DNA of 43,967 nt from NCBI GenBank assembly GCA_030595255.1, contig JAUVDP010000008.1, positions 1 to 43,967 on the forward strand, given 5' to 3'. This document shows, in pieces, positions 30,828 to 39,900 of this stretch; the stretch's first letter is position 1, and each line of letters starts with the position of its first letter. A program made the position numbers and the translations under genes. The notes under the pieces are model-generated. The model was not told where the DNA came from. It searched no databases and saw only the letters and a program-made list of their open reading frames with translations. The stretch is from Mycoplasmatota bacterium (GTDB lineage: Bacteria; Bacillota_I; Bacilli_A; Izemoplasmatales; Izemoplasmataceae).

Positions 30828-31097
30828 TTAAAAGAAATTATTATAGACAAGATATAATCCAGCAATTGATAATAACGTTAAGAATGGCACTCCAAATCTA
30901 AATTTAAACTTAAGTGTTTTATGTTTAAATACTTCCATACCAATCAATGATCCTATTCCACCACCAACAAATGAATATAATAATAAAGTACTTTCAGGTA
31001 TTCTCCATCCACCTTTAATTGCTTTATTCTTATCTACTCCAAAAGCCATATAAGCTAATAGATTAATCATAACTAAATAAAATATTAGAAATTCCAT
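30828..31097 (-). CDS. DUF1294 small membrane protein
   Basis: An 89-residue protein with three hydrophobic segments. The family motifs M-A-F-G-V-D-K-N-K-A, G-G-W-R-I-P-E-S-T-L-L and G-G-G-I-G-S-L-I-G-M are all present, and K-H-K-T-L-K-F-K-F-R is the conserved basic loop. The role of DUF1294 proteins is unknown. The ATG overlaps the stop codon of the large helicase (TAATG), so its translation is coupled to that gene. Confidence 0.93.
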   Translation of the reverse strand: MEFLIFYLVMINLLAYMAFGVDKNKAIKGGWRIPESTLLLYSFVGGGIGSLIGMEVFKHKTLKFKFRFGVPFLTLLSIAGLYLVYNNFF

Positions 31098-34000
31098 TAT
31101 TTCAACAACTCTCTGATGTTTCTCATCTCTTTATTTGGGTTAGTATACCAGTTAGATGCAAATACTCTGTATATAACCCAATTCCTTGCGTTTAAATACT
31201 TTTCTTGATGAAGAAGGTCTCTTCTTGCATTAGATACTTTAGACTCGCTTACATCACAAATTATTCCCAATTTAAACGATGTTGATTCTTCATCGTATAC
31301 TCCTATATTAATACTTTCACTACCTATTCCTAGTGATGTCTTAACTATAAAGTTGTTTTTTTCTAATCTCTTTTTGATATCTATAATCAAATCTGATAAT
31401 TCAGTTTGATTTACTATGTCTTCACTTGAATGAAGTCTAGATAAAACTTCTTTTGCTAATTCAGGTTTATTATTAGAAATAAAATAACAATATCTCATAT
31501 AATCTTTTAATAGCTTTGGACCTGTACTTTTTAAATCTTCAACTTTTAATTCTTCAGGGTATAATGACGAAACAAAATATATTTTTTGTTTAGCTCTACT
31601 AATAGCTACATTTAATCTGTTTTGTCCACCATCATTATTAAGCCATCCAAATCTTCTTCTAATATAACCGAAAGGATCTCTACCATATCCCATAGAGAAG
31701 ATAATTATATCTCTTTCATCCCCTTGGACATTTTCAATATTCTTAATAAACAAACTAGTATCTTCACCTTCATCAGTTCTAAATAATTCTTTTTCAAATT
31801 GTTTTTGGTAAACACTTCTTTTAAATAATTCTTCATCAATATGATTTTCTATTAAGTCTCTTTGAGTACTATTAAATGTAATTACACCAATAGTCTCATT
31901 GTTTTCTCTGTTTTTAAATATCTTTTTAATAAGCTTAACAACAGCTTTAGCTTCTTCTTCATTTCTTCTATTTTCAAATATACCATCTTTAACATAAATA
32001 TATTCAATAGGTGGTTTCTTACTAGTATATTGATTTGGAGAAACTATTAATCTTCCTTCATAAAATGCATGATTAGAAAAAGCAATTAATTCTTCATACT
32101 TAGATCGGTAATGATAATTAAGAATAGTTTCATCAAATTTATAACGAGCTAAATCTAATAAACTCTTCGCATCCATTGATATATCTTTAAGAATTTCATC
32201 TTCATAATACTCATCATCATCTTCTAATCTACCAATACCAAGACTAGATGGACGAAGTTGTTTAGTATCTCCTGCGATTACTACTTTCTTAGCTCTGTAT
32301 ATAGCAGGAATCCCTTTCTCAACAAACATTTGTGATGCTTCATCAAAGATTACTAAATCAAACATACCATAAACTAAAGGTATGATTGCACTTACTACTT
32401 CAGGAGTCATCATCCAAATTCTAACATTATTCATTAGTTCTAATTGGAACATATCAATAAATGCTTTAACACTAATTTTTCGACTACTTTCTAGTATTCT
32501 CTTAATATCCATAATACGTTTAGAATTTGAGAAATCTAGTGCATGTTTATATAGTTCCATCTCAAATGACTCAATAGTTACTTTTTTCTTTTCTTCCATT
32601 AATTCATTTAGTTCTTCAATTTTCTCTTGATACTTATCAAATATATATAAGTACTTTTGATTCTTAGCTTTAATATCTTCTAAGTATCCAGTAAAAAATG
32701 CATCAAATAAATAATGACGGTGTTTAGCTATATCTTTAACATCTTTCAATAATGGATTATGTTGAATCATATCTAAGAATATCAAATCATTTCTAGTAAG
32801 TTTTTCATGTTTAGCTTTTAATTTATTTAATGTATTTAAATTTCTTCTAATATATTTATGTAAAGAATCATCACTTAAAAGTAGTTTTATATACTTATTA
32901 TCAATAGATTTCTTTCTAGTTAAGAATAGTAATCTTTTAGTATTAAGCTCAATAAACTCTTTTTTTAGTTTTCTTCTTTTAAAGAACCCAGATTGCATTC
33001 TTCTGAATTTGTAAATATCAAATTCATTAGAGAACTCTTCAAACTCTATTTTATTACTACGACTAATCTTAGTTTCTAATTTCAATAGTAATGGGAATTG
33101 ATCAACTATTTTAACAAAACTTAAATAATCATTCAAATTATTATATTTATCAAAAGTCTTTTCAATAGCGTTAAGTTCCTTAAATATAGGTTTACCAAAA
33201 ACATTTCTAAACATTTGGTGTACTCGTTTAGGACTTAGTTCATTTATTACATCTTTATCTTTAACGTATCTAACATATAGTTTATGAATAGGTACATCTT
33301 GAATTGATTGGTTATATAGTAAATCAAGAGATTTATCCATAGTATGTAATATCTCTTTAATTTCTTCTTCTAACTGAAATATATCATTATTAAGCGTTCT
33401 TTGTGGAGGTATTGGGTTAATAAACTCTTTCAGTTTATGATAAAAATCCTGTTTATTTTCAGAGTCATCAATAAACATAGCATATTTAGATGTGTTTTTA
33501 AGTCTTGAATAGATAACATCTAAAGCAACTTTTTTCTCACTTACTATTAATACATTCTCTCCTTTTAAAACACTTGAAGCAATTAAACTTGTTATTGTTT
33601 GGCTCTTCCCTGTACCAGGTGGACCCCAAATAACTAGCTTATGTTCAGTGTTTAAAAGATCAATTACTTTTTCTTGACTATAATTAATTTCATTAATATA
33701 TGATAGTCTTGTTTCTTTTACTTTTCCTTTAGTTTCTGTGTATACTACATCTTTTTCTTTAGAGTATAGATTACTTTCATCAATTAGTCCTTCAAGTAAT
33801 TCATTGTATCTACTTGAATCTAAAATTAAACTCATATCTTTTTGAATCATTGATGAATATAGTTTATATCTACCTACAGTAACAAATTCTTTTAATGTGA
33901 AGACACCCTTTTTTCTTTTAACAAAGTCATCTTTTAAATCACTTTTATAATTTTCAAAATAGAAGTTTAATGGTTCCTCTTTTATATTAATTCCATTCAT

Positions 34001-34813
34001 TCTATAGTAAGGAATAACAGTGTCAGATAATGTTTTTTTATTAAAGTTACTAATGAACGGAACATTAGAATCTATTTCATTTTTTTCCATTTTAGATGTT
34101 GCGAGTAATAAGTCTCGGTTATAGATAATATCTTTATCTCTATCTTTTACAATGCTAAACTCATGTTTATTTCTCTTTAGTTTCACAGGAAAATAAAGTA
34201 ATGGAGCTTTAATAGCAAAGTTATCCTTTTTAAAAACTCCTTCAATATACGGGTAAGCTATATAAAAATCATAAGAACCTGTTTCTTTTTCATACTTATT
34301 AGTTTCTCGATAAAGAGTTGTGATATGTCTTTCAAGTAATTCACCATTAGTTATTGAATCAAATTTAAATCTTAAAGTACTTATCTTACTATTAATAAGA
34401 AAAGCTCTTATATCTTCTTCAATTTTTAATAAAGCCATATCGAAACTAATTCTTTTAGATATTTTTCCCATATATAAATTATGGTTTCTTCTAGAAATAT
34501 TACTTAGTCTATCTTTATAATGATCTAGTACTTTGTGAGCACTCTTTGATAATTTTACATCCCTTACTGATGCGGTTTGATGTTTTAAAACAATTTTTAA
34601 GAATCTAGATGAATATTCATCCATGAAGTTTTTACCAATTCCTGATATAGCTAAAAAATCACTTGTTTTAAGTGGTCTTTTTGTTGATATCTCTTTTAGA
34701 ACCTTATCTGTACAAACAGATGGCGTTCTCCCAGTTTTATCAAATTCTTCTAGTTTAATTGTTTCTCTTAACTTATCTAACTCGTTAAGTAATTTGTCTT
34801 TTTTCAGCGCCAT
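31097..34813 (-). CDS. Large SF1 (UPF1-like) helicase with HRDC-like start and degenerate nuclease-like C-terminus
   Basis: A 1238-residue protein. An HRDC-like domain occupies about 1-80 (V-L-K-E-I-S-T-K-R-P...I-S-G-I-G-K-N-F). A DUF4011-like region follows, then the ATPase with G-P-P-G-T-G-K-S at 397-404 and D-E-A-S at 824-827. Other motifs are G-D-T-K-Q-L, the Y-H-Y-R-S segment, E-N-V-Q-G-D-E-R-D and V-A-I-S-R-A-K-Q. The last 95 residues align with the MTES_1575 restriction-endonuclease-like domain, but the expected acids are replaced (I-N-I-G-V where IDLAV is usual; I-I-C-D where IECD is usual), so cleavage activity is doubtful. ATG at 34813 has AGGAG seven bases upstream. Such helicases occur in repair and in phage defence; the context does not decide. 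Confidence 0.9.
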   Translation of the reverse strand: MALKKDKLLNELDKLRETIKLEEFDKTGRTPSVCTDKVLKEISTKRPLKTSDFLAISGIGKNFMDEYSSRFLKIVLKHQTASVRDVKLSKSAHKVLDHYKDRLSNISRRNHNLYMGKISKRISFDMALLKIEEDIRAFLINSKISTLRFKFDSITNGELLERHITTLYRETNKYEKETGSYDFYIAYPYIEGVFKKDNFAIKAPLLYFPVKLKRNKHEFSIVKDRDKDIIYNRDLLLATSKMEKNEIDSNVPFISNFNKKTLSDTVIPYYRMNGINIKEEPLNFYFENYKSDLKDDFVKRKKGVFTLKEFVTVGRYKLYSSMIQKDMSLILDSSRYNELLEGLIDESNLYSKEKDVVYTETKGKVKETRLSYINEINYSQEKVIDLLNTEHKLVIWGPPGTGKSQTITSLIASSVLKGENVLIVSEKKVALDVIYSRLKNTSKYAMFIDDSENKQDFYHKLKEFINPIPPQRTLNNDIFQLEEEIKEILHTMDKSLDLLYNQSIQDVPIHKLYVRYVKDKDVINELSPKRVHQMFRNVFGKPIFKELNAIEKTFDKYNNLNDYLSFVKIVDQFPLLLKLETKISRSNKIEFEEFSNEFDIYKFRRMQSGFFKRRKLKKEFIELNTKRLLFLTRKKSIDNKYIKLLLSDDSLHKYIRRNLNTLNKLKAKHEKLTRNDLIFLDMIQHNPLLKDVKDIAKHRHYLFDAFFTGYLEDIKAKNQKYLYIFDKYQEKIEELNELMEEKKKVTIESFEMELYKHALDFSNSKRIMDIKRILESSRKISVKAFIDMFQLELMNNVRIWMMTPEVVSAIIPLVYGMFDLVIFDEASQMFVEKGIPAIYRAKKVVIAGDTKQLRPSSLGIGRLEDDDEYYEDEILKDISMDAKSLLDLARYKFDETILNYHYRSKYEELIAFSNHAFYEGRLIVSPNQYTSKKPPIEYIYVKDGIFENRRNEEEAKAVVKLIKKIFKNRENNETIGVITFNSTQRDLIENHIDEELFKRSVYQKQFEKELFRTDEGEDTSLFIKNIENVQGDERDIIIFSMGYGRDPFGYIRRRFGWLNNDGGQNRLNVAISRAKQKIYFVSSLYPEELKVEDLKSTGPKLLKDYMRYCYFISNNKPELAKEVLSRLHSSEDIVNQTELSDLIIDIKKRLEKNNFIVKTSLGIGSESINIGVYDEESTSFKLGIICDVSESKVSNARRDLLHQEKYLNARNWVIYRVFASNWYTNPNKEMRNIRELLK

Positions 34814-35034
34814 ATTCCCACTCCTAGTAAATAACATATAGTATAGTTTATCACTTTTGGATAAAAAAATATAGTATATATATATTACTTAATACGTTAT
34901 ATATAGTTAAAACGTGAGTAGTAAAAGATATCCCACTATCTAACTTTTTTTTAATAAAATGATACTTTAGTATCCGATAATTATAATATATTAAGCTATA
35001 TGATATACTTAAATATAATAAGGAGGTAATTAAT

Positions 35035-36048
35035 ATGAATGTAGCAATTTATGGGGCTGGGGCTATGGGGACTATATTGGGCGCTTATATTACAAAGGCA
35101 GGATATGATATAGATTTAATCAATAGAAATTTAGATCATATTAAATCATTAAAAAAAGATGGAGCTAAAGTTATTGGTAAAATAGAATTTACTCAAGTTG
35201 TAAAAGCTTTACTACCTGAAGAAATGACTAAAAAATACGATATAATCTTTTTAATGACTAAGCAGAGATTTAATAAAGAAATAGTTAAAAGTTTAGTTCC
35301 TTTCTTAAGTAAGAAAGGTGTTGTGTGTACTATGCAAAATGGAATGCCTGAGGATAGTGTAGCTAATGTTATCGGTAAAGATAAAACAATAGGGTGCACT
35401 ATGAGCTGGGGTGCAACGTTTAAAGGTAATGGAGTTAGTGAGTTAACTTCAGAAGCTTCTAGAGATACATTAACTTTTAGTATCGGTAAATTTGGAAATA
35501 ATGATGATGAATTATTTAATTATATTGTTAAATTATTAGATACTATGGGTAATGTAAAAGTTGAAGAAAACTTTATAGGCGCAAGATGGGCTAAGCTATT
35601 GATTAATTCAGCTTTTAGCGGATTATCAGTAGTAACAAATGCTAATTTTGGAGAAATTGTAAAAGATAAGAAAACAAGACTACTTGCATTACATGCTATA
35701 AAAGAATGTATTGATGTAGCGCATGCAAACAATATTAAGATAGAACCTATACAAGGAAAAGACGTTGTAAAATTAATGAATTATAATAACATCTTTAAAA
35801 AACAACTTAGTTTATTCTTACTTCCTATAGCTATGAAAAAACATAAGTTAATTAAATCAAGTATGTTAAGGGACTTAGAAAAAGGAAGAAAAACTGAAGT
35901 TGATACAATAAATGGAGTTGTTTGTGAATACGGAATAAAAGCTAATATAAAAACTCCAATAAATGATAAGATTGTAGAAATTGTTAGATTAATAGAAAAT
36001 AATGAGTTAAAACCTGAATGGAATAATATAAAACTATTCAACAGTTAA
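35035..36048 (+). CDS. Ketopantoate reductase family protein (PanE/ApbA-like)
   Basis: A 337-residue NADPH-dependent reductase. The N-terminal Rossmann motif G-A-G-A-M-G begins at residue 7, T-K-Q-R and M-Q-N-G-M follow (K and N of the active site), and the C-terminal helical domain contains K-L-L-I-N-S-A-F-S and K-G-R-K-T-E-V-D-T-I-N-G. Ketopantoate reductases make pantoate for coenzyme A; many paralogues have other substrates. No panB or panC is in the window and the protein is longer than typical PanE (about 300), so the exact substrate is open. AAGGAGG stands about eight bases before ATG. It is divergent from the helicase and has its own terminator. Confidence 0.88.
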   Translation: MNVAIYGAGAMGTILGAYITKAGYDIDLINRNLDHIKSLKKDGAKVIGKIEFTQVVKALLPEEMTKKYDIIFLMTKQRFNKEIVKSLVPFLSKKGVVCTMQNGMPEDSVANVIGKDKTIGCTMSWGATFKGNGVSELTSEASRDTLTFSIGKFGNNDDELFNYIVKLLDTMGNVKVEENFIGARWAKLLINSAFSGLSVVTNANFGEIVKDKKTRLLALHAIKECIDVAHANNIKIEPIQGKDVVKLMNYNNIFKKQLSLFLLPIAMKKHKLIKSSMLRDLEKGRKTEVDTINGVVCEYGIKANIKTPINDKIVEIVRLIENNELKPEWNNIKLFNS

Positions 36049-36050
36049 TA

Positions 36051-36089
36051 AACAAGCAGGCAACTTAAAAGTGTCTGCTTGTTTTGTTT
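36051..36089 (+). terminator. Terminator of the PanE-like gene
   Basis: AACAAGCAGGCA (36051-36062) pairs with TGTCTGCTTGTT (36072-36083), with one G-T, followed by TTGTTT. It sits five bases ahead of the next promoter. Confidence 0.85.
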
Positions 36090-36093
36090 ATAC

Positions 36094-36122
36094 TTGCATA
36101 AAAATCAAAAGTAAGTTAAAAT
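36094..36122 (+). promoter_or_regulatory. Promoter of the DUF2975/XRE cassette
   Basis: TTGCAT (36094-36099), 17 bases, TAAAAT (36117-36122), placed directly before the inverted repeat at 36123. Confidence 0.7.
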
Positions 36123-36141
36123 ATTATCGAATAACGATAAT
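36123..36141. promoter_or_regulatory. Operator candidate for the XRE repressor
   Basis: Perfect arms ATTATCG (36123-36129) and CGATAAT (36135-36141) with a five-base spacer, covering the expected transcription start directly after the -10. This is where a Cro/CI-type repressor encoded in the same operon would act. Confidence 0.6.
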
Positions 36142-36156
36142 TTAAGGGGTGATACT

Positions 36157-36954
36157 ATGAAAAAAAGAATTATTATTATTTCAGTTATATCAATATCATT
36201 AATTACTATATTTATTACAATTATAATGACATCTGATAAAGCTGGAATTGAAATATTTAACTTTGATAGATATGACGAACATATGATAGAAATAGGACTA
36301 AATCCTGAAGATTTCTTATCATCTCAGAAACAACCTCTATCTGATTATAATTGGATATATGTTAAAGAGTTTAAAGATGCAGAATATATTCTTCCATCTA
36401 CGCAAAATATTATGTATAGTAGGTCTTGGAGTATTTCATCTAAAGTCGATGAAAACGCAGAATCTATTATTAATCCAAATGTATATTTATTTAAAAACTA
36501 TAATATGTATTATATGATGGCAACTTTTGTTATTCCATATAGTTATAATTCAACACCACAAGATATAGGTTTTATAGATATTGGATATTCAAATAATTTT
36601 GAATTATCTTGTTACTATTCTATTTCTTATATTGATAACGATAAAGAGTATCGATTACAAAATGGTCTTTTAAGTTTTGTTGATGAAACAACTATTCCAA
36701 TAAAACAAAATACAAATTCTATTGGATTTGTTAGCTTGTCTGACCTTATATACACTTATACTTGTTCAGCTTATCCAACTGAAGATAATGATTTATTGAA
36801 TGATATGTACTTCAGTGTAGATTTAGATTTCTATATGCTAAAGAATATCTATGTTGAAAAAGTACAAGTTGGATTTAATGAGTTTCTAGTTAATAAAGAC
36901 TATGATGTCTACTCAGTTATAAGAAAAAGTGTAACCTACAAAGGGGGAGTATAA
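36157..36954 (+). CDS. Anchored extracytoplasmic protein, unknown
   Basis: A 265-residue protein. M-K-K-R and one hydrophobic helix (about 5-25) form a signal anchor without a lipobox cysteine; the rest should lie outside the membrane. It is rich in Tyr, Asn and Ser, with short strands, and has two cysteines (in L-S-C-Y-Y-S and Y-T-C-S-A) that could form a disulfide. I recognise no family. GGGGTGATACT precedes ATG. It is first in a four-gene operon (membrane protein DUF2975, XRE regulator, two-helix anchored protein). A receptor or inhibitor that senses an outside signal is one reading, but there is no direct evidence. Confidence 0.75.
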   Translation: MKKRIIIISVISISLITIFITIIMTSDKAGIEIFNFDRYDEHMIEIGLNPEDFLSSQKQPLSDYNWIYVKEFKDAEYILPSTQNIMYSRSWSISSKVDENAESIINPNVYLFKNYNMYYMMATFVIPYSYNSTPQDIGFIDIGYSNNFELSCYYSISYIDNDKEYRLQNGLLSFVDETTIPIKQNTNSIGFVSLSDLIYTYTCSAYPTEDNDLLNDMYFSVDLDFYMLKNIYVEKVQVGFNEFLVNKDYDVYSVIRKSVTYKGGV

Positions 36955-36956
36955 AA

Positions 36957-37508
36957 ATGCAATTTCTATTTTATCTGCTAGTTATAACAGCGATAGTATT
37001 TACAATATTCATAATATACATTATCAATATAATTAAAACTGGAGATTGGGATATGTCTTTAAAGATATTAAATATATTTGTTAAGTATGGCTTAATAATA
37101 TTTATACTATCTCAAATAATATTATCTATATTTTCATTATTCTATATTGGAGATGGGTTATTAATATTTGTATTTGTAGTAAAACAACTAATAGTAACTA
37201 CATTCTTTATCTTTGTATACTTTAAAACAGTGAATTTACTAGATAATCTAAATAACAATAATATATTCTTAGATATAAATTCTAAGCTATCACAAGAAAT
37301 TGGATTATATTTCCTTTATTTATCTGTGACTGAGATAGTTATAGGCTTTATTTTAGGTCTTTCACTAATTAGTTCTAGTGGTTCATTTAATATTGCCACA
37401 AATAACACAATATTTGTATATATAATAGTTGGTCTTGTTCTACAAATCATCTCTAAGATATTACAAAAAGCAACAGAGATATACGAAGAAAACCAATTAA
37501 CTATATGA
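36957..37508 (+). CDS. DUF2975 membrane protein (YoaS-like)
   Basis: A 183-residue protein with four hydrophobic helices (about 3-26, 41-65, 70-92 and two close ones near 115-165). The L-D-N-L-N-N-N-N-I-F motif between helices is the DUF2975 hallmark, and such proteins are nearly always followed by a small YozG-like regulator, as here. Function unknown; the pair resembles a membrane sensor plus repressor. ATG is two bases after the previous stop, with AAAGGGGGAG upstream. It ends in TGA overlapping the regulator's ATG (ATGA). Confidence 0.88.
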   Translation: MQFLFYLLVITAIVFTIFIIYIINIIKTGDWDMSLKILNIFVKYGLIIFILSQIILSIFSLFYIGDGLLIFVFVVKQLIVTTFFIFVYFKTVNLLDNLNNNNIFLDINSKLSQEIGLYFLYLSVTEIVIGFILGLSLISSSGSFNIATNNTIFVYIIVGLVLQIISKILQKATEIYEENQLTI

Positions 37509-37720
37509 TCAAAATTGAATTAACAACTATATTAAAAGAAAAGAACATGACCTCTAAACAATTAGTAAAACTTATTGGAATTACAGAAGCTAATCTGTCA
37601 ATTCTAAGAAGTGGGAAAGCAAAAGCAATTAGATTTACAACACTAAATGCAATATGTAAGGCTTTAAATTGTACACCAGGGGATATTTTAAAATTTAAGG
37701 AAGGTGATAAAAATGTATAA
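37505..37720 (+). CDS. XRE/Cro-CI-type repressor, YozG-like
   Basis: A 71-residue protein that is one helix-turn-helix domain. M-T-S-K-Q-L-V-K-L-I-G-I-T-E-A-N-L-S-I-L-R-S-G-K is the HTH core, and A-I-R-F-T-T-L-N-A-I-C-K-A-L-N-C-T-P-G-D-I-L the typical C-terminal half. It is translationally coupled to DUF2975 (four-base overlap) and overlaps the next gene by eight bases. The likely target is the repeat at 36123-36141, giving autoregulation; signal transmission through the DUF2975 protein is a hypothesis. Confidence 0.9.
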   Translation: MIKIELTTILKEKNMTSKQLVKLIGITEANLSILRSGKAKAIRFTTLNAICKALNCTPGDILKFKEGDKNV

Positions 37721-38741
37721 TTTTTATGGTGAAATTTTATTTATTGTAGTAGTTATAACCGCAATTGTTTATACAATATACTTTACTTTCATAACTCATC
37801 AAAAAGAAAAATTAAAATACTTAACTCCACTATATTTAATAATTTTTATAGTAGCTATCAGCTTAGTAGTTAATATAATTCAATATAGACACTACGAATA
37901 TGATATACATCAAGTAGTTTTTGAAGATAAATTAAATTTATCAATAGTTAAAACTGAAGATAGGAATTATCTTTATAATAAGATAACAAATAAGGAAGTT
38001 ACTTATATTAATGTTTATGAGAAGACCCCTTATAAAAGTAATAATCTCCAACCTATATACTTCAAAGATATAGGAGACTATTATTTAGTTGTCTATAGTC
38101 CAGATAACAAAAGAATAATTGAAAATGAGCGTTTCTTACAAGGAAATTATGAAAGTAATGAAATTGATCATTTAGTATTAATCGAAAAAGAAACGGGATA
38201 CATATATGATACTCAAGAGTATGAATTAATTGGCCTAGAGATAGATTTAACTAGTTTTCAGTTTGGAAATAACTTAATTGTATTTGGTGTCTTTATCCCT
38301 TATGAAAATAATATTAGTTTCTATCAATATATCAATATACAAGACGAGTACTCAATTGAAGATGCTATGAGTTTACATGAAAATTATTATAGCGATAATG
38401 TTGGAGATTGGACTCATCCCTCAATTCATTTTCATACATTAGGCGACCCTTCTGAAATAACAGGCTTTGAAATATCAGGAAGATACTTATACTACAAAGA
38501 TAGCTATGGTCGTATCTACGTAGGAGCTTATAATAATGAAACTTACGGTGTAAACTTTTCTTTCTATGAAACTCTTATGGATGAAGAATTAGCTAAAGAA
38601 GGCTATATTAAAGTAACAGATACTGGGATATATTATTTATCAAATGATGGTCATCTATATAAAACACGAGGTTATAGTATTCGTACTTTAATAGAAATAA
38701 ATGTATCCAAAGATGAATTTGAATCATATATATTCGAATAA
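37713..38741 (+). CDS. Two-helix anchored protein with large extracytoplasmic beta domain, unknown
   Basis: A 342-residue protein. Two N-terminal helices (about 6-26 and 39-57) are followed by some 285 residues rich in Tyr, Asp, Ile and Asn that form short strands with repeated loops such as E-K-E-T-G-Y-I-Y-D, S-G-R-Y-L-Y-Y-K-D-S-Y-G-R-I-Y and D-T-G-I-Y-Y-L-S-N-D-G-H-L-Y. These suggest a beta-propeller-like readout domain outside the membrane. No family recognised. ATG at 37713 was chosen because AAGGTG lies seven bases before it; a GTG at 37704 overlaps that site. It is the last gene of the XRE cassette, with its own terminator. Confidence 0.72.
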   Translation: MYNFYGEILFIVVVITAIVYTIYFTFITHQKEKLKYLTPLYLIIFIVAISLVVNIIQYRHYEYDIHQVVFEDKLNLSIVKTEDRNYLYNKITNKEVTYINVYEKTPYKSNNLQPIYFKDIGDYYLVVYSPDNKRIIENERFLQGNYESNEIDHLVLIEKETGYIYDTQEYELIGLEIDLTSFQFGNNLIVFGVFIPYENNISFYQYINIQDEYSIEDAMSLHENYYSDNVGDWTHPSIHFHTLGDPSEITGFEISGRYLYYKDSYGRIYVGAYNNETYGVNFSFYETLMDEELAKEGYIKVTDTGIYYLSNDGHLYKTRGYSIRTLIEINVSKDEFESYIFE

Positions 38742-38742
38742 A

Positions 38743-38776
38743 AAAAGTCACTCAATAATTAGAGTGACTTTTAATT
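38743..38776. terminator. Bidirectional terminator
   Basis: AAAAGTCACTC (38743-38753) and GAGTGACTTTT (38762-38772) are exact complements with an eight-base loop, between the cassette and the convergent lipoprotein gene. Confidence 0.88.
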
Positions 38777-38778
38777 TG

Positions 38779-39837
38779 TTAATCAACACATACAGGATCT
38801 GTTGGAACATATCCTCGTAAGTTAACAGTAATGCTTTCAATTATTACTTCAGTGTATGGTGCATCGTTTCCATCTGTATTAACCCCGGCAATATAGTCTA
38901 ATATATTAAATCCGCTTGTTACTCCTCCGAATGCAGCATAATAAGTATCTAAGTAATGTGAGTCTTTATGTACTATAAAAAATTGAGTTGTAGCACTATC
39001 TTTATCGTCAGTTCTTGCCATTGATAAAACACCACGGTAATGTAGTAAATCATTAGTAAAATCATTTACAGAAAATTCACCAGCAATTGGACACTGTGCA
39101 CTTGCTTCTGATCCACCTTGTATCATAAATTGATCAATTACTCTGTGGAATGAATTAAGATCGTATTCACTATCTTGAATATAGCTAATAAAGTTATTCA
39201 CAGTATTAGGAGCTACATTTGGAAATAATTCTATTGTTATTTCTCCGATATTTAAAACTTTTATAGTAATGATTGGATTAGTACTATTCATATATTCATA
39301 ATATGGAAGTGTAGTAATATCAATTACACCTTCATCAGGAATATTAATAACACCAATTTCTTCCCATCTTGCATATACAGTTTTATCATCTATTAATGCT
39401 AAATGTGTTTGTACTTTATTCTCAAATGTTGGTTCAGTATACCATCCTCTAAAAATATATCCTTCTTCTTCAAATATAGGTAGTAGTATCCAGTCATAAT
39501 AGAATAACTCCATATCATGAGTATATCCACCAATTTCAGAGATTAAGTGAAGTGTTGATTGATGAGGTAACCATTTTGCATATATTGATGTATCTTCAGT
39601 TATTGCAATATCAAATGTATATAATTCAGTTAAATCAATATCAGAATACCATCCATCAAAAGTATATCCCATTCTACTAGGTTCAGTTGGTTCTTCTGCA
39701 TCTTTACCATCTTTTACTAAAGCTGTCTCAGGTTCTAACCCACCATATCCTTCAAATGTAATTGTGAATTCTTCTTTTGGTGTACAACCAGCTAAAATTA
39801 CTGTAATAAACATAAATATAAGTAATAATTTTTTCAT
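38779..39837 (-). CDS. Lipoprotein with InlB-type repeats and a cyclophilin domain
   Basis: A 352-residue protein. A lipobox signal peptide (V-I-L-A-G-C, cysteine about residue 18) is followed by two InlB B-repeat-like units (about 25-90 and 92-160; G-Y-T-F-D-G-W-Y-S and G-Y-I-F-R-G-W-Y-T, each ending in I/V-Y-A-K/R-W). Then comes a complete cyclophilin (about 185-345) with F-H-R-V-I, M-I-Q-G-G, T-Q-F-F-I-V and Y-A-A-F-G, the catalytic and proline-binding residues of peptidyl-prolyl isomerases. It should fold proteins at the outer membrane face. The fusion of adhesin-type repeats with cyclophilin is uncommon. ATG at 39837 has GGAGG eight bases upstream. Confidence 0.9.
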   Translation of the reverse strand: MKKLLLIFMFITVILAGCTPKEEFTITFEGYGGLEPETALVKDGKDAEEPTEPSRMGYTFDGWYSDIDLTELYTFDIAITEDTSIYAKWLPHQSTLHLISEIGGYTHDMELFYYDWILLPIFEEEGYIFRGWYTEPTFENKVQTHLALIDDKTVYARWEEIGVINIPDEGVIDITTLPYYEYMNSTNPIITIKVLNIGEITIELFPNVAPNTVNNFISYIQDSEYDLNSFHRVIDQFMIQGGSEASAQCPIAGEFSVNDFTNDLLHYRGVLSMARTDDKDSATTQFFIVHKDSHYLDTYYAAFGGVTSGFNILDYIAGVNTDGNDAPYTEVIIESITVNLRGYVPTDPVCVD

Positions 39838-39869
39838 TGTTAATTCCTCCATATACTTCATTAAAAATT

Positions 39870-39900
39870 ATTATAACATAAAACTAATTAAAAGTATCAA
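39870..39900 (-). promoter_or_regulatory. Promoter of the cyclophilin lipoprotein gene
   Basis: On the minus strand TTGATA (39895-39900), 19 bases, TATAAT (39870-39875) with an extended TGT before it. The wide spacing is helped by the extended -10. Confidence 0.55.

Noticed and set aside
34838-35034. GATAC-TTTA-GTATC repeat in the helicase/PanE-like spacer as an operator
   Set aside because: The arms are only five bases in AT-rich DNA and no regulator is adjacent; chance cannot be excluded.
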